From Sipunculus nudus (taxonomy: Eukaryota > Annelida > Sipuncula > Golfingiida > Sipunculidae), in NCBI GenBank assembly GCA_026874595.1, contig CM049316.1:21351839-21415838 (forward strand): 64,000 nt of DNA, given 5' to 3'. The notes under the pieces were generated by a model. That model was not told the DNA's origin and did not search any database. It was given only the letters and a program-made list of their open reading frames with translations. Every line of letters begins with the position of its first letter. Positions within the stretch are counted from its first letter, which is position 1. Shown here piece after piece: positions 49,341 to 62,600 of this stretch. A program made the translations under genes and the position numbers.

Positions 49341-51364
49341 CTAGTCTAGCACTAGCAGAAACAAGGGGCCCTCTGAGGACAATTGTCTGACAACATCTAG
49401 TATTCCTCTATTATGGCGTATACATGCAACTGCTTGTCATTGCAGCACTGACATAAGCATAAACATTTGTCACCAAGTTGGTTATATGTAAATATATTTG
49501 TCTAAATTAATTCTTGAAAGGCCAAAATATTAAATATAAATGGCTTTAGCTTTGTGTATAGCTATACAGTTAGAGTTAGTTGTCTCCATATTTGTTAGCT
49601 GTCATTGTTTTTCCTTGATACAACAATACAGCATGCAATGCATATTGATCACTATATTGACATATTGTGTATCAATATAGTGCTGTATCAGTTAAGCTCT
49701 AATAAGTACCAACATATATTATTCTTTAACCCTTATTAAACATCTGTACCTCCTTAACAGTTATTTTTATTTCAGTTAGATCAGAACAAGTGGTATGAAA
49801 CTAGCAAAATTCCAAGCATAAATGCAATGAGTTTGCTTTTACTCGTGTTTTTTCCTCAAATTTTTTACCCTTTCATTGAGAAAGTTTATATTCTGCTTAG
49901 AATTATGATCATTATATAAATGAAACATTCTTTTTAAACAACCAAGGATGGAACATTCATAATGTGTCTTATTTTCACCTTAGCTATGTTGCACACATCT
50001 GCATAAAGTGAATGTAAGACCCCTATGTCTTATTTTTGAATTGCCATATTTTAGTGACAGGCTCAGTTTGTCATTTTTTTTATATTAGATTGAGTAAGGA
50101 TCATATAGAGCAGTTTGACTTGAAACAATGTTGTGACCTCTATTAGGTTTTTGATTTGCAAAGTGTAAACAGTTTGAGTGGTTTAATGAAGTTTGAACAG
50201 TTTCAGTTCAAGTACATTTTGAGGAATGGGACTTGCTTTTTCTAAGCTTGGAACAAACTACAGTTTAAACAAGTAGTGACAGTACTTATCCTTTATTTGA
50301 CTTTTTGTATTAGAGAAAGAGAGAGAAATATTTTATTCAATATATTTTATTTGCCATAAAATGTTGTCAAAAATAAGTTCTCAGATTTTTTTGTTACAAT
50401 GTCATTGGTTAGGGTCACAGGACTGTCATTCTGAAAATTTCTTTATAAATATCCTTGTAGACAAATTGAGTGTCGAGACCCACAGGTCCCTAGTTGTTTT
50501 TATTATGTCTGGAGACTGTTGTTAAAGAATTTAATCCACTGACTCAACAGCCACATGTGACACATGCATAAATTGTACATAATATGGAGGTTAAGTGTTA
50601 AACATTTCATAAAATTTGAGGTTATAGGATTTAATGAGGAAATTGGTGAGAAACTGGGAAGATTATCAACTTGAGTTACTGAAATAAGGTTTTTAGGTAT
50701 TTTTTTTTTTTTGCTCAGACTAATTTTTGTTTCAGATGTAACTGTTTATCTGAACCCATTCGGCTTTTTACGTATATATAAAATGTTGTTAGGTGTAGTA
50801 AATAAATCCTTGAACACTATAGGATTTTGTCAGTAATGATATGGTCTATTTCATTTATGACTTTTGGTGTTAATTGTTTCTCTGAGAGTTGTCTGCTATC
50901 TTAGTTTTGGCTTTATTTTTAACAAGGGTATCTATATGTCTTGTGCAATGTTCATGTGTCATTGTCCTTGTTGAAAATGAAAAGTTTGTAAAAATTGTGG
51001 TAGTGTTTCATGAGAGCATTAATAGTAAAATGTTATTTTATTTAGTCTGAAAATGTCATTTACTGAATGAGTTTTAATTGTTAAAAATTTAGTTCAGTGT
51101 GGGCATTAAATTTGCTATTTGTGAAAATTCTTATGCCTTTCTTTTAGGATTGTCAATATATTAATATCAAAGCCCATATAAGAATGCCATAATTTAATTG
51201 TGATCAAGTGTATCATATATAATTTTAAGTTTAGGAATAGGTAGATAACTTTTTAATTTATTCAAGATTCCAATATATTTTGATATTTTGGCTGCAACTT
51301 TGTTTATGTGTGTTTGCTACATTTGTGACAGCACAGTTTTGAAGTGTGGTTTCATTATATTCAG
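49341..51364 (+). other. End of intron 7, no gene
   Basis: AT-rich sequence. A degenerate family terminus (GAGACCCACAGGTCCCTAGT) is visible near 50,474-50,495. Confidence 0.5.
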
Positions 51365-51480
51365 GTGGGACCATCCTAAGAGGTCACCATTGTGTATCAG
51401 AAGTCTGCAAAACAGCACAACTTGAAGAGCCAAACCTGATGTCAACAAAACTAAGAAAATTTATGGCGACAATTACCCAG
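51365..51480 (+). CDS. Exon 8: recombinase domain with Arg II
   Basis: The acceptor is TATATTCAG and the donor ACCCAG|GTAATC; 116 nt, phase 1 to 0. It reads GGTILRGHHCVSEVCKTAQL, then EEPNLMSTKLRKFMATITQ. STKLRKFMAT aligns with HALRHTFAT of tyrosine recombinases: Arg II is at 51,454-51,456, while the preceding His is Thr and the following His is Lys. The same substitutions are, from memory, usual in related eukaryotic families. Confidence 0.85.
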
Positions 51481-53344
51481 GTAATCATTGTTTTTCAATT
51501 TGTCAATTGATGTGCTAAGAAACTATATTTGGTAGAGTTAATATACTTTAGTAATTTGAGGGTTTTGTCATGGTCAAGAACACTTTATTAGGGCCCCACT
51601 TCAATAAGCAAATGCCCCATAGTAATCACCCTGTCTGTCCATCTGTCATAAGGGGTCATAAGGTCACAGACGCAATCTGTCGACAAAGTCATTTCCGGAT
51701 GATAACTCCATTTGGGATTGACATATGGATTTCAAACTTTATTGATATATTGCCAACCACTAGAGCAAGTATCCTGTTGATTTTGGGGTCATGTGGTTAA
51801 AGGTCAAGGTCACAGGTCCAACATCTTTAAAAAGATTGCGGATGTATTTTAAGCCAAACCTTTCAACTCAGACCTTCCATCTTGCACATAAAGCTCTCCT
51901 CTAATAGGGAAAGAACCCTTACAATATTATGGTCACAAGGTCAAAGATTAAGATGGACATCCTTCTAAAAATTGATTTCCGGATATTAACTCCAGTTTGG
52001 ATTGAAATATGAACTTGACTTATGTATGAGCTACCACTTATGCAAGAACTCTATAGATTTGGGGGTTATGAGGTCCAGTGTCAAGGTCACAGGACCCACA
52101 TCTTTGAAAAGATTGTGGATGTATTTTAAGCCATACTTTTCATCCAAGACCTTCCATCTTGCACTAATATAGCTCACCTGCTAACATGGAAAGACACCTG
52201 CCAATTTTGGGATCACAGTGTCAAAGGTCAAGGTCACAGTAGCTCTCTCTCCAAAAAAATGTTTCCAGATGATTACTCAAATGTGAATTGACTTACAGAT
52301 ATCAAACCAGACTTAAACAATTACCCACCAATAACGTAAGCGTCCTATTGATTTTGGGATCATGAGGTCAAAAATCAAGGTTGTGGATGCATTTTATGCC
52401 AAACTTGTCACCCTTGACCTCCCATCTTGCACATATAGCTCACCTGCCAGGAGGAGAAGATAACTGTTGATTTTGGGGTCACAAGGTCAAATGAGCCATC
52501 TGTCCTCAAATCTGTTTCCAGATGATAACATAGGTGGGATTGACAGATGGATTTCAAACTATATATATATATATATCGGATCTGGTCTGGACCAGTTCCT
52601 GATTGAGATTCCATGGCAGACTAGAGCAGTCTTTTGGCTAAACATTATATTCCATAAGGTTAAGATATGAAAATAATAAACCAAGTTGTGTAAAAAATAT
52701 AATTTTATATATATTAATATATGTTATAAAAACATGAATATATACATATATTTAGTTGAAAATGTTGATATGAGAAATTATAAATTTTTGGTTTTCATGA
52801 AATCAGGACTTTTCATTTGAATGTAAGCTATTTATGAGTGGATACAAGTTAAGAATATCCATATTTCAAAATTTGGGACTGAAAACTTCATATGATACTA
52901 AACTTCTTATATATGTCATCCATCTAACAATTTATTCTACCTGCAAGACACATCAAATATATACACTTATTTACACAGTGAGTCAGCTTAAACTTTTTCA
53001 ATTGTTATATAAAAATTGAATAAACAATCTGATGAAAATACTGGAAATAATAATTCAACTTGAAAAATAATACAAGGACAAAATAATTACAATAAATATA
53101 ATCACTCAGTTAATTCAAACTTTATATTAACTAATACAAACTAATATTAATTAAGTTATTAAGATAGAATAATTAACACTGACCACAAACTAAATTAACA
53201 TTTGTCAGTACTTATTAAGTTATAATTTCAGACATCATGTCAGGGATAAAGGCATGCTCTGAATCTAAGTCTGGGCAGACCTGAACCTTGATAAGTTCAG
53301 ACAGGAACTCATTCTCTTTCCTCAAAGTTAATGATTTGGGTTTA

Positions 53345-53493
53345 GACCAGACCAAATCCTGATAGGCATCTGGTTTAGACCAATCAGCGATTGGTCCAGA
53401 CCAGATCCCGATCGGGATTTGGTCCGGCCTAAACCCCGATCGAGATTTGGTCTGGACCAATCGGCGATTGGTCCAGATCGGCATCTGGACCTT

Positions 53494-53495
<2 letters not shown>
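53345..53495. repeat. Short local repeat of TTGGTC(C/T)(A/G)GACC words
   Basis: Variants of GATTTGGTCTGGACCAATCG and ATCGGGATTTGGTCC occur about seven times in 150 bp, some inverted. A related piece lies next to the small TA tract at 52,577-52,600. Confidence 0.7.

Positions 53496-53582
<87 letters not shown>
53496..53582. repeat. (TA)n microsatellite
   Basis: About 87 bases of TA. Confidence 0.97.
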
Positions 53583-53585
<3 letters not shown>

Positions 53586-54737
53586 CACACACATACATAT
53601 ATATATACACATACATATATATATATGGCCAACCACCAAAGCAAGCATCCTATCAAGTTTGGGGTCATGACGTCAAAGGTCAAGGTCACACATCCTACAT
53701 CTTTAAACAGATTTTGGGTAAATTTTCTGCCAAACTTGTCATCCCTGACCTTCCATCTTGCACATAAAGCTCATCCGCCAGTGCTGATTTTGGGCACACA
53801 AGGTCAAAGGTCAAGGTCAGATGAGCCATCTGTCCTCAAATTTGTTTCTGATTTCAAACTTGACATATATAAATTTTTTTTTTATTTTTGGGTCATGAGG
53901 TCAAAGTTCAAGGTCACAGATCCCACATCTTTAAAAGATTGTGGAAGCTTTGTAAATGTTACATCCAAAATCTTTCACCTTGGATTACTTAACAATATGT
54001 GAAGAACCATATTGATTCCTAAAATCACAAGTTCAATGCTTAAAGTCTCAGGAGCATCCTAAGACCTACTAATTTATGTAATTAAAACAGGCTTATAGTT
54101 TAATAAATCTGATGTTATTATGCCTTTATTGCTTGGAATACTCCACTCTTACACCTTCATACACAACTCACTGGTTCATCTTGGTACAGATGTTTAAATA
54201 CTTTTTTTCAGTCAGTTACCTTTGTCTCTGCAATGTAATTAGGTTTTTTTTATTCTATTTTTTCAAGCTTCACTCAGCCCACACTAGAAGTCTATGGGCC
54301 TTTTACAGGGCCCTTCTTGACCTGTCACTATTCTGGTTTTAAAGTTATTTTTAGGAGAATAAGAACAATTAGAGGAATAATGGCATAGAAAAGTTATCAT
54401 ATTGAACTTCTTTTTTTTTTAAATATCATCTTTTACCAAAGATAATCTGCTACCGTTGATAATCCGTACCCTCATTTAGAACCGAATTTTTTTTTTGGAA
54501 AAACCAATAACCCTGTGTATAATTTAATAATATAAATGTAATAATAACCCTTTATCATACTATCAATGGCCTTGAATTTTTGAGAATGACAGTCAGGCCC
54601 ACTTTCTGATATTTTCTTGGAACTAGAACACCCATAAAATCCATAGAATAAAATCACAGCTAAGAGTCTATTCTCCTTTATCTGTTAAGTGTTAAGAAAG
54701 GTGCTCAATCAGGCCTGAATGGATTTGTTTTATGTAG

Positions 54738-54878
54738 ATATAACTTATAAGCGGCATGGGGCACTGAAAACACCTGAATGCCATGCTGCCCATGAGCTCA
54801 CCTGCACCTATGGCAAGGCATTTGTGTGGCTTACATATCCAGGGTCCTGTAGAGAGATCTCACAGGAGCTGGAGCTAG
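54738..54878 (+). other. Orphan exon-like segment in intron 8
   Basis: A 141-nt open segment between TTTTATGTAG and a strong donor GCTAG|GTAAGG, phase 1 to 1, encoding 47 residues with four Cys (TPECHAAHELTCTYGK, PGSCREISQELEL). It does not fit between exons 8 and 9, which join in phase 0, so it is not part of the main chain. It may be an exon of a nested or decayed gene, or chance. Confidence 0.3.
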
Positions 54879-55535
54879 GTAAGGCCATGAGTACATAACT
54901 GATCAATCTGATCATGAATCTATCAACAGTAGGCTAATTAATGCTAATGAGCAGTCACATTCAGACCAGTATTCCTTACTTGGGTCAAGTTCTTTGAAAG
55001 TAATTAGTGTGTCGTGGATCAATTCCCCACAAAAGAAGTCCCACACCCTTACATGTTCCAATGCTAGCACATATAGCGCCATCTATCAACTAACATTGTT
55101 ATCAAATGATGTCAACAAGAGGTACGGTCATGCATATTTCAGTTAGCATATGATCAGTTCTCTGGGATTGGAATCCATTTTAAAGGAATTTATGAAGTAT
55201 TTTATCAATGAAAGCAATTTAAATAAGATCAAAATTTATGTTATCTGATGGAATAGTAAACCAATATTGTTCTGTTTACTTAAAAATCTCTTATTATTGC
55301 ACACTTCCAGTTGACATTTTGGTGGTCTTACACCCCTCAAACGATGTTCAATGCAGCAAGAAAATAGTTGGGAAACCCTACCTCCATGTATTATATGCAC
55401 CTAGATTTTATGACAGGAAAATGCAGATTATAATTTAGGGAAGAGGGTACCTGTAAAGAAAACTTCTGTTGTTGTGCATGATATTGATTGTCAAAAGACT
55501 CTTTGTTAATACTAATTTGTGCTTTCATTTGATAG

Positions 55536-55746
55536 CTACTTGATGTCAGCAAAAAGGATTTGACAAATATTCTCCAGCGTCTTGGCCACACCAACAGCAT
55601 TCACATACAACATTAAAGACAAAGGTCAGACATCATTGAGCGCCTGGATATAGCAAAACTCCTCCTAATACAGGACTCAGGAATGGTTCCTGAAAACAGA
55701 AAGAAAAAGTTGCAAGATATTGACCTGCAGAACGTAAGCTTCAAAG
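55536..55746 (+). CDS. Exon 9: recombinase catalytic His and the stop at the Tyr position
   Basis: The acceptor is TTTGATAG and the donor TTCAAAG|GTAAGT; 211 nt, phase 0 to 1. It reads LLDVSKKDLTNILQRLGH, TNSIHIQH, stop, RQRSDIIERLDIAKLLLI, and further to LQDIDLQNVSFK. LGH is the catalytic His motif (His at 55,587-55,589). The TAA at 55,614-55,616 is nine codons later, the spacing of His/Trp to the nucleophilic Tyr in XerD and Cre, and is followed by Arg as in related proteins (YR). The frame stays open for all 43 codons after it. Confidence 0.85.
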
Positions 55747-56436
55747 GTAAGTTTCTACATCACCAGAGTTCCTACATACTCATATTCATGATAAAAATAA
55801 CCAAAATCATTTTTGGCCTAGTGATATTTTTTTTTAGATATATATTGTCAAAGATATAATGGAAATACAGTAACTTCAATCTTCCATTATAAATCAAAAT
55901 CAAGAAAAAATGGTTGTCAGTCTGTAAGAGGTCATCCAATTAACAGTTTTTTTTTTATGACACTGAAAGGTCTTTCTTAATCTCATGTTAAACACGACTG
56001 TTGTTGGAGTATCCATATGACCGTCCTATCAAGTTATATTCTTTGATAAACCAGGAGAATTACAGATTTGCAGACAACTTATATATCACAAAAGGCAAAT
56101 TTCACTTATTAATTTAAAAATGGGCTTTATTATTTTTGCATATTTTTAAAAATTAAACTGTTGCTCACTCATAAATTGTGCTAATAATGAAAAGGGAGAG
56201 ATCTAGAGGACATTCATAAATTCAAACTTTTTTAATACGGTAGATTATTACTTGTCAGGTATTTCATAAATGCTGGATGCTGAATGAATTTTAAAACAAA
56301 AAGTATGTCCTGAGCCTGGATATGGATGATTATGTATGCACTTAGTGGCTTAAGGTGTAATTTGTTGATGAATGATGAGTTATGGGACCATAAAGAGAAT
56401 ACTTTGTAAAAATGATCAGTATTTAATCACTTGAAG

Positions 56437-56598
56437 ACATCCTAGATGAAGATGAGGATGAGCAGAAATGTGATGTTAAACAAGAAGTGAGTGGTGAGAA
56501 GACAATACTGGGCCATGCTAGTCTATCCCAGGACCAAGAAGAGTATGAAGTCATGGACGAGCTTGTAGAAGCTTATGAGGAAGCATGGGTTGATGAAG
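56437..56598 (+). CDS. Exon 10: acidic linker
   Basis: The acceptor is CACTTGAAG (weak polypyrimidine) and the donor GATGAAG|GTATCT; 162 nt, phase 1 to 1. It reads DILDEDEDEQKCDVKQEVSG, including VKQE, a SUMO-type site, and ends VEAYEEAWVDE. No fold recognised; it links the recombinase domain to the C-terminal basic domain. Confidence 0.7.
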
Positions 56599-57719
56599 GT
56601 ATCTCATATTTTTTACTTACCTATAAGTTATATGCCATGGGCAGTATACATGTTCTTCCATCTGTAATTGCCATTTCTCAGGAATGGGCTGGGCATTCTG
56701 TACACCTTTCCTCCATGGTAAGAACCCCCCCCCCCCCCCCCCCGGTGCAGGTACAATACCATCTTCATGTTTTTAAGTATGTTTCTGTCTCATATTGGCT
56801 TAGAACTGTAAGCTTTCAGAGGTATCAGCCGTCATATTGTCTGATCAAAGATTTTCTCTGAGATAGGGATATTATGGTTTCAAAACATGGACTTACATGG
56901 TGAAATGAAGGTTGGATAGGGAGCCCTATAATATTCATAACAATAGTTCCCCACTGACCATGCCATTAACTGATACCCAATGATTTTATTCAACACAGCT
57001 CCTTATAAGGAACAAGCCCCAATTTTGATGACATCAGCTGGGAACTTAGGGTACTTGCCCTAGATACCATTGCTGTTGTTAACAACCAACCTCAGTTCTA
57101 ATCATATCAATGGGTTTAGCTGTCTGCCCTCAGCACATACCATGACTTCATTGTTTTGATGCAGTTCAGTGGGTAAAAACACTCAGGTGAACAATGATCC
57201 TCTGTGTCTCTTGTAAATTTCCACTGCCTTCTTAGGACTGGCGTATTAAGAGTCAGTCATGCCTTGTCAACTTAGGTGGGGGGGGGATTGATGTCCCTTT
57301 TCCGTGTAACGTATGTCTGAGCAGGGGTAAGAAATTATGGAAATATGGCAGAAATTATGGAAGGTTCACCTGCCCCAGGCACCAGTTCATCTGGGTCTCA
57401 TCACTCGTTCTCTAACCAAGCTTCACTAATGGCAATGTCATTTGACCTTTCCCTCCAGTGAATTTGTTGAAAAAAGGGCATGCATGTATCCTAAAGTCAA
57501 GTTAGGCTGATCTTTACCAATGAAGCTCTGCCATAAATCCAATATTTTAAAATGTCAGTTAGGTAGGTTGAAAGAAGCACGATGTTCCCTAAGCAAAATG
57601 GCATTAAATTAATCATAAACTGTCTTATGAACTTGCTGCTTGACCCCTGACCTTTTTTCAGAAAATTTGTTTTTCTGAGAGAAAAGCTTGTCCCCCAACG
57701 CTCTCAAAAAAACCGTGCT

Positions 57720-60191
57720 CTACTGCTCTACTCTCCGCCCGTTCGTCCGTCCGGATGTCCGTCCGTAAGACTGGCATGTTTCGACACCATTGGACCCAAG
57801 AACCTGAAATTTGGCATACAGTTAGATGTCCCCAAAATCTCCTACCATGCCGAAAATTGGGTCAAAAGGACTTGGTTCCTTCGAGATATAAAGGAAAAAC
57901 CTCAATTTTTTATTAGAAATCTATTTTACACTTCAGGACTGCCTAATATCAAAACCACTCATCTGGTTTTCTTCATGTTTACCATAAATATTCCTTTATA
58001 TGGTTCCTATGTACATGCCAGATATTAAGTCAGTTTAATTTAATTTAAAAAAGTTATGGGCCCAAACATAATGGACTTAGTAAAAAAATCAGGAAAGATA
58101 TTTGGTCACTTAAAACCAAAAGTGTTTAAAGGAAGGGACTTTTTTCAGTAATACAACTTTAATTAATCAAAATTTAATTGTGTACCAAAATTTAGATCAA
58201 AATCTGTTTATTTTTTTAAATATTGGCAAAAATATAAAATCGGTACCTTAAATTTTGCCCAGGTTTGACCATGGCACTTTTTTTTTCCTGTAACTGCTGT
58301 GGATTTAATTATCAAAGCATGTTTATGTTACCATTTCAACTGTTAACACCAAAAATTTGAAACCAGTTGATCAAAAACTGTAGATTTTATTCAAGTTTTG
58401 AAGCACCATGTCACACATTGTTTACATCGAGCTAGTGGTATGCAGTTTACTAGAGCTCAGCTCCCCAGCTTCAGCTCTAAATTCCTTAAATTTGGCATAC
58501 AGTTAGATGTCCCCTAAATCCTCTACCATACCAAAAGTTTGGTCACTAGGAGTGCCTTCCTTCGAGATATTAAGAAAAAACTTCATTTTTCCATTAAAAA
58601 CCCATTGTTACACTTTAAGACTGCCTAATATCAAAACCACTGATCTGACTTTGATCATATATAATATACATTTTTTCTATACATTTTCTATGCATATGCC
58701 AGAAATGATGTCAGTATTGTGTAATTGTTTTAAGTTATGGGCCCAAACATAATGCACTTTGTAAAAAATCAAGAAATATATTTATTCTCTTAACATGAGA
58801 ATTGCTGAAGGTAGAGATTTTTGCCAGGGATATAATATTATTTAATCAAGATTCAATTGTATTCCCAAAATTAGTTCTGAATTTTTCAAATTTTATAAGT
58901 TATTAGCATAAATATAAAATCAGTACCTTAAATTTTGCCCAACTTTGGCCATGGCATGTTTTTTCCCTGTAAGCACTGTTGATTAAATTATCATATCTTG
59001 CACAGGTAAGGATTTTAGCTTCTAAATTCTGAAGTTATAAAAGGAATTGATAAAAAATAGCTTTTATGAAAGTTTTTATGAGACCATATCACACCTAGGC
59101 TGTACTGACGCCCCTCTTTATGTCCCCACATTGACTTTCAGGCCAATTATGCATGCTTGAAGCGAGGCACTCTGCAGCCAGCCAGCTCTTTGGTGGCTTC
59201 AGCTGGATCTAACTGTCCAACCCCCTCCTCTAGTATTTGTTTAGGCAATAAACATAACAATAAACTTTTTCTTAAAATTCTTGGTTTATGATAAGAACTT
59301 AAAAAAATAAATGGAAAAGGAATTTATAGTTAATGAGTTACAGGGAATTACCTTGCAATTACTGATCATTTATGGATCTTCCATGGATGGCCAAAATTGT
59401 ATTTCAAATGACACCATGCAGTCATCATTGGGTATTTTTCATTTCAACCATAAAAATGAATAATAAATAATTTCAATAAATTGTTGTTTACTATTAGGGA
59501 TTATATGAAGCAAGATAATGATAGACAAGGATGCAGTTGATTATATTAAATTAATCTAAATTTCCAGGTCTTTTCCAGGTGTTTAACTTGTTGTTTATAT
59601 TTATTACACAATTAAATAAAATAAATAAATATGTCAAAAATTTAAAATATTACTCAGACAAGTGCTCATTAAAGATTTTCATTTGTTTGACTTATAACTT
59701 ATGGTTGTATCAGTTGTTACATGATACTGGCTAAATAATCAAAATTTATATTGCTGATCCTTTATTTCAGTTCATAAAATTAAATATTCCTAACTTCAGT
59801 TTGCTCCTGGTATAGTATATTGGGTGTTTTGATCCTTGGATTAATTTTAACACATGTATTAGTTTCATAGCTGAGAATACTTTTCTTTTTTTCCTGATAC
59901 CATTAAAAAAATATAAATATTCAAATTTTTCCTGTTAGTGCTGTGGATTTAATTTTCACAGCATGTACACATTAGTATTTCATCTGTTAAAATCTGAAAT
60001 TTGAAACCAATTGATCAAAAACTGTAGATTTTATTCAAGTTTCCAGGTACCATGTCTTCATTGTTCACATCAGGTCAGTATAAATGCAGTGTACTGGGCA
60101 GTTTCAAAACACCTTCAGGTCTGACCTACTGCCACTGTGAGTGTCTGGGTCAGGCTGGGTCAGGCAGTAATTACCAGAGAGCCTCTCTCTT

Positions 60192-60242
<51 letters not shown>

Positions 60243-61750
60243 CAGTCTAGCTCTCTCTTTCTTTCTCTTTCTCTCTCTCTCCCCTCTGCTTTTTCTCTTT
60301 CTCTCTCCATCTTTCATTCTCTCTTTTTCTCTTTCTCTCTCTCTCACCCTAATTGCCTCCCTTCCTCCCTCCATCCCATTCTGTCGACAGGTACTATAAA
60401 CTAGATACATTAGCTATAAATGTTGATGCAATTTAGAAATGTGAATCAACTGAAATATTCACAATCTCATGTATGTTATACTGTAAATTTATAGTTAAAT
60501 TTGTAAACCTGGATTAAAATTATGTAATGAAAAAAAGGAATAAATGCAAATATTGTTATTTTTTTCTTGGCTCAGTAGAATGGGGAAAAAATGATTTGCT
60601 GTGTTTCTCCATCTTTCTGCCTGTTTTAAATATTTAATGTTGGTGAATAATCTTTTTTTTTATAAGCACTGTTGAATTAAATTTCATATCCTGTATGTAT
60701 ATGCAAGGGTGTTGTAAATCTCACCATCCCCTTCTTCATCCCACTGAGGCTTTGCTCCTTGGCACTGTGAAATATAGTTCTTTGGCTATAGCATAAAATT
60801 TAATAATTAAAGAAAATATCTACAGAGAGACAGAGGTGTTTTAACTCTGATCATTACACAACACCCCCCCCCCCCCCCCACCCATCAATTTATTGCACCT
60901 GTGGAGTGGGGACGTTATCGCAACTGTATACATATCATAAAATTGATAAAAAAGTTTACCAAATAAATTCAATCTTATTAGACAAATGTGTAAACTGTTG
61001 AACTGCCAACAGCTTATCAAAAAGGTAACCAATGGAAAGGCAAAAAGGTAACCAATGGAAAGGCATGGTCAGATCTCAAATATTATTTGCAACATTTTCT
61101 TCAATCATATCAACTAACCATGGCCCAGATTACATCATCCTCTCAAACTTTATCCACATTTCATCATATTTTTAAGATTTTAACCTTCCAGGTGGTTCAG
61201 TACTGTTGACCATTTGTCCATAGGTACCTATGTACATGCTAGAAATTATGTCAATATTGTGTAATATGTAGGCGTGAGGGGCATCAAAATAATGTACCTT
61301 GTCAAGACTGATCTTGTCAAGATATCATGTCATACAGTCACAAATTCATAATTCCCCTCATCAGCATAGTTAATAATAACCTTGTATTTGTCAAATTGAA
61401 ATCTTGCAGTTTTCAATACACTATAGATCCTTCAACAAATAGCCTTATCATCATTATACCACTGCTTAGTATACTGTCATTGCATTCATATTTGCTCAAA
61501 TAAATTGGTTTTTTTTTTACCCCTCCCAAATAGATAAAAAATAAGCCACTATATTTTACTCCATATTAATCCATCAGTCAGGTTATTTCATTTATCATTT
61601 ACTCACATATTATATAATATTCCTTTATAAAAGCCCAATATGACCATGATATTCATAAGCTTTATCTACTCAATATAGTATCACAACGGTGATACATTTA
61701 TAGTCCAATCATGATCAGCTGAGCGCTGTGATCCATGGGTCCCTTGTTTT
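57720..61750 (+). repeat. Long dispersed-family copy filling intron 10
   Basis: The CCGTTCGTCCGTCCGGATGT tract opens it near 57,738. TTTGGCATACAGTTAGATGT is repeated near 57,812 and 58,491, CTGCCTAATATCAAAACCAC near 57,940 and 58,620, and ATCAAAAACTGTAGATTTTA near 58,371 and 60,014. It ends CAGCTGAGCGCTGTGATCCA then TGGGTCCCTTGT at about 61,716-61,747. The copy at 3,553-4,079 is a short version. Confidence 0.75.
60183..60241. repeat. (CT)n microsatellite
   Basis: A CT tract, continuing as an imperfect CT-rich stretch to about 60,350. A poly(C) run lies at about 60,865-60,880. Frames through it (RERERE / SLSLSL) are artefacts. Confidence 0.95.
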
Positions 61751-61779
61751 GTAAATGTTGGTCACATGACTTATATTTG

Positions 61780-62600
61780 ATATTGAGGTATTGGTGGCAC
61801 CATCTGCATCAACATTTTTGCACTTGGGTCTTCTGTCATCAGTACATTAACCCATAATTTCTAGGAGCAAGCATCCCCAAATTTTATGCAAAAATCAGTT
61901 GCATATCAAATGTTGTGGTATTGAGTTTTTTGTGGTGCCACCTGGAAGTAAGCATACTAACATAAAAATTTAGAAAAGACAGGAGCTAGCATCACCAAGT
62001 TTTGTGCAAATGTTGGTTACATGACTCATATTTGAAAATGCAGTTTTATGTGGCGCCAACTGCATCAACTGTTTTTTACGTGCAAAAACCTCATAATTGT
62101 GGCCTCTTTTAGCTTAAAATGTGTTATGATGAAATTGATGAACAGAATCATTCAATTTTTAACAAGATTGATCCTAGGGTAGGGTTCAACAAGATTGATC
62201 CTAGGGTAGGGTTCTTCTCAAGAGAAGTTTGATGTATTTTGGCCTGACATTTTGACTTGTCCATTGATCTTTGATGGATTTCTGATACACAAGAATGGTG
62301 TCGCCACCTACAATAATTTTTACAAAGTGTCGGTTCCTGCTTATTTCTCAGGAGGGATTTGATAGGTAATCCTAAATTGTGCATATCTCTACATCTAAGA
62401 TTGCTTTGTCATATACAAGACTGGTGGTGCCCCCTTAAATTGTTTTGGGTTTAATACGTGTAAGCATATAGCTCAAGAAAGGTTTGAAGTATCTGCCTGA
62501 AATATTACATGTCCATACATCTTTAATGACTTCTCATACAAGACTGGTGGTAACACCTATAATCATTTTTCTGTTGTGTTCATCCATGTCAGTATTTCAG
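61780..62600 (+). repeat. Degenerate GGTGGCGCCACC-type monomers
   Basis: Five diverged palindrome sites (GGTGGCACCATC, TGTGGTGCCACC, TGTGGCGCCAAC, GTGTCGCCACC, GGTGGTGCCCCC) are spaced at 120-240 bp, with a local duplication of AACAAGATTGATCCTAGGGT at 62,161-62,211. This is an old copy of the 44-45 kb array. Confidence 0.65.

Larger units (their letters stand above)
51570..54060 (+). repeat. Intron 8 repeat region rich in TCAAGGTCA
   Basis: A unit of the type GATTTTGGGGTCA-ATGAGGTCAAAGGTCAAGGTCAC-ATCTTTAAAAAGATT recurs about every 230-300 bp (near 51,780, 52,070, 52,210, 52,350, 52,470, 53,660, 53,800 and 53,890). AAGGTCAAGGTCA is present in at least four of them. It starts with a short GTCTGTCCATCTGTC tract and is interrupted by the TA tract at 53.5 kb. 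Confidence 0.8.

Noticed and set aside
53429-53767. Reading frames through TA tracts here and at 8.5, 30.2 and 40.9 kb
   Set aside because: They encode only IYIYIY low-complexity repeats from microsatellites.
60052-60410. Frames on both strands through the CT tract
   Set aside because: Low-complexity SLSLSL or RERERE with no domain.
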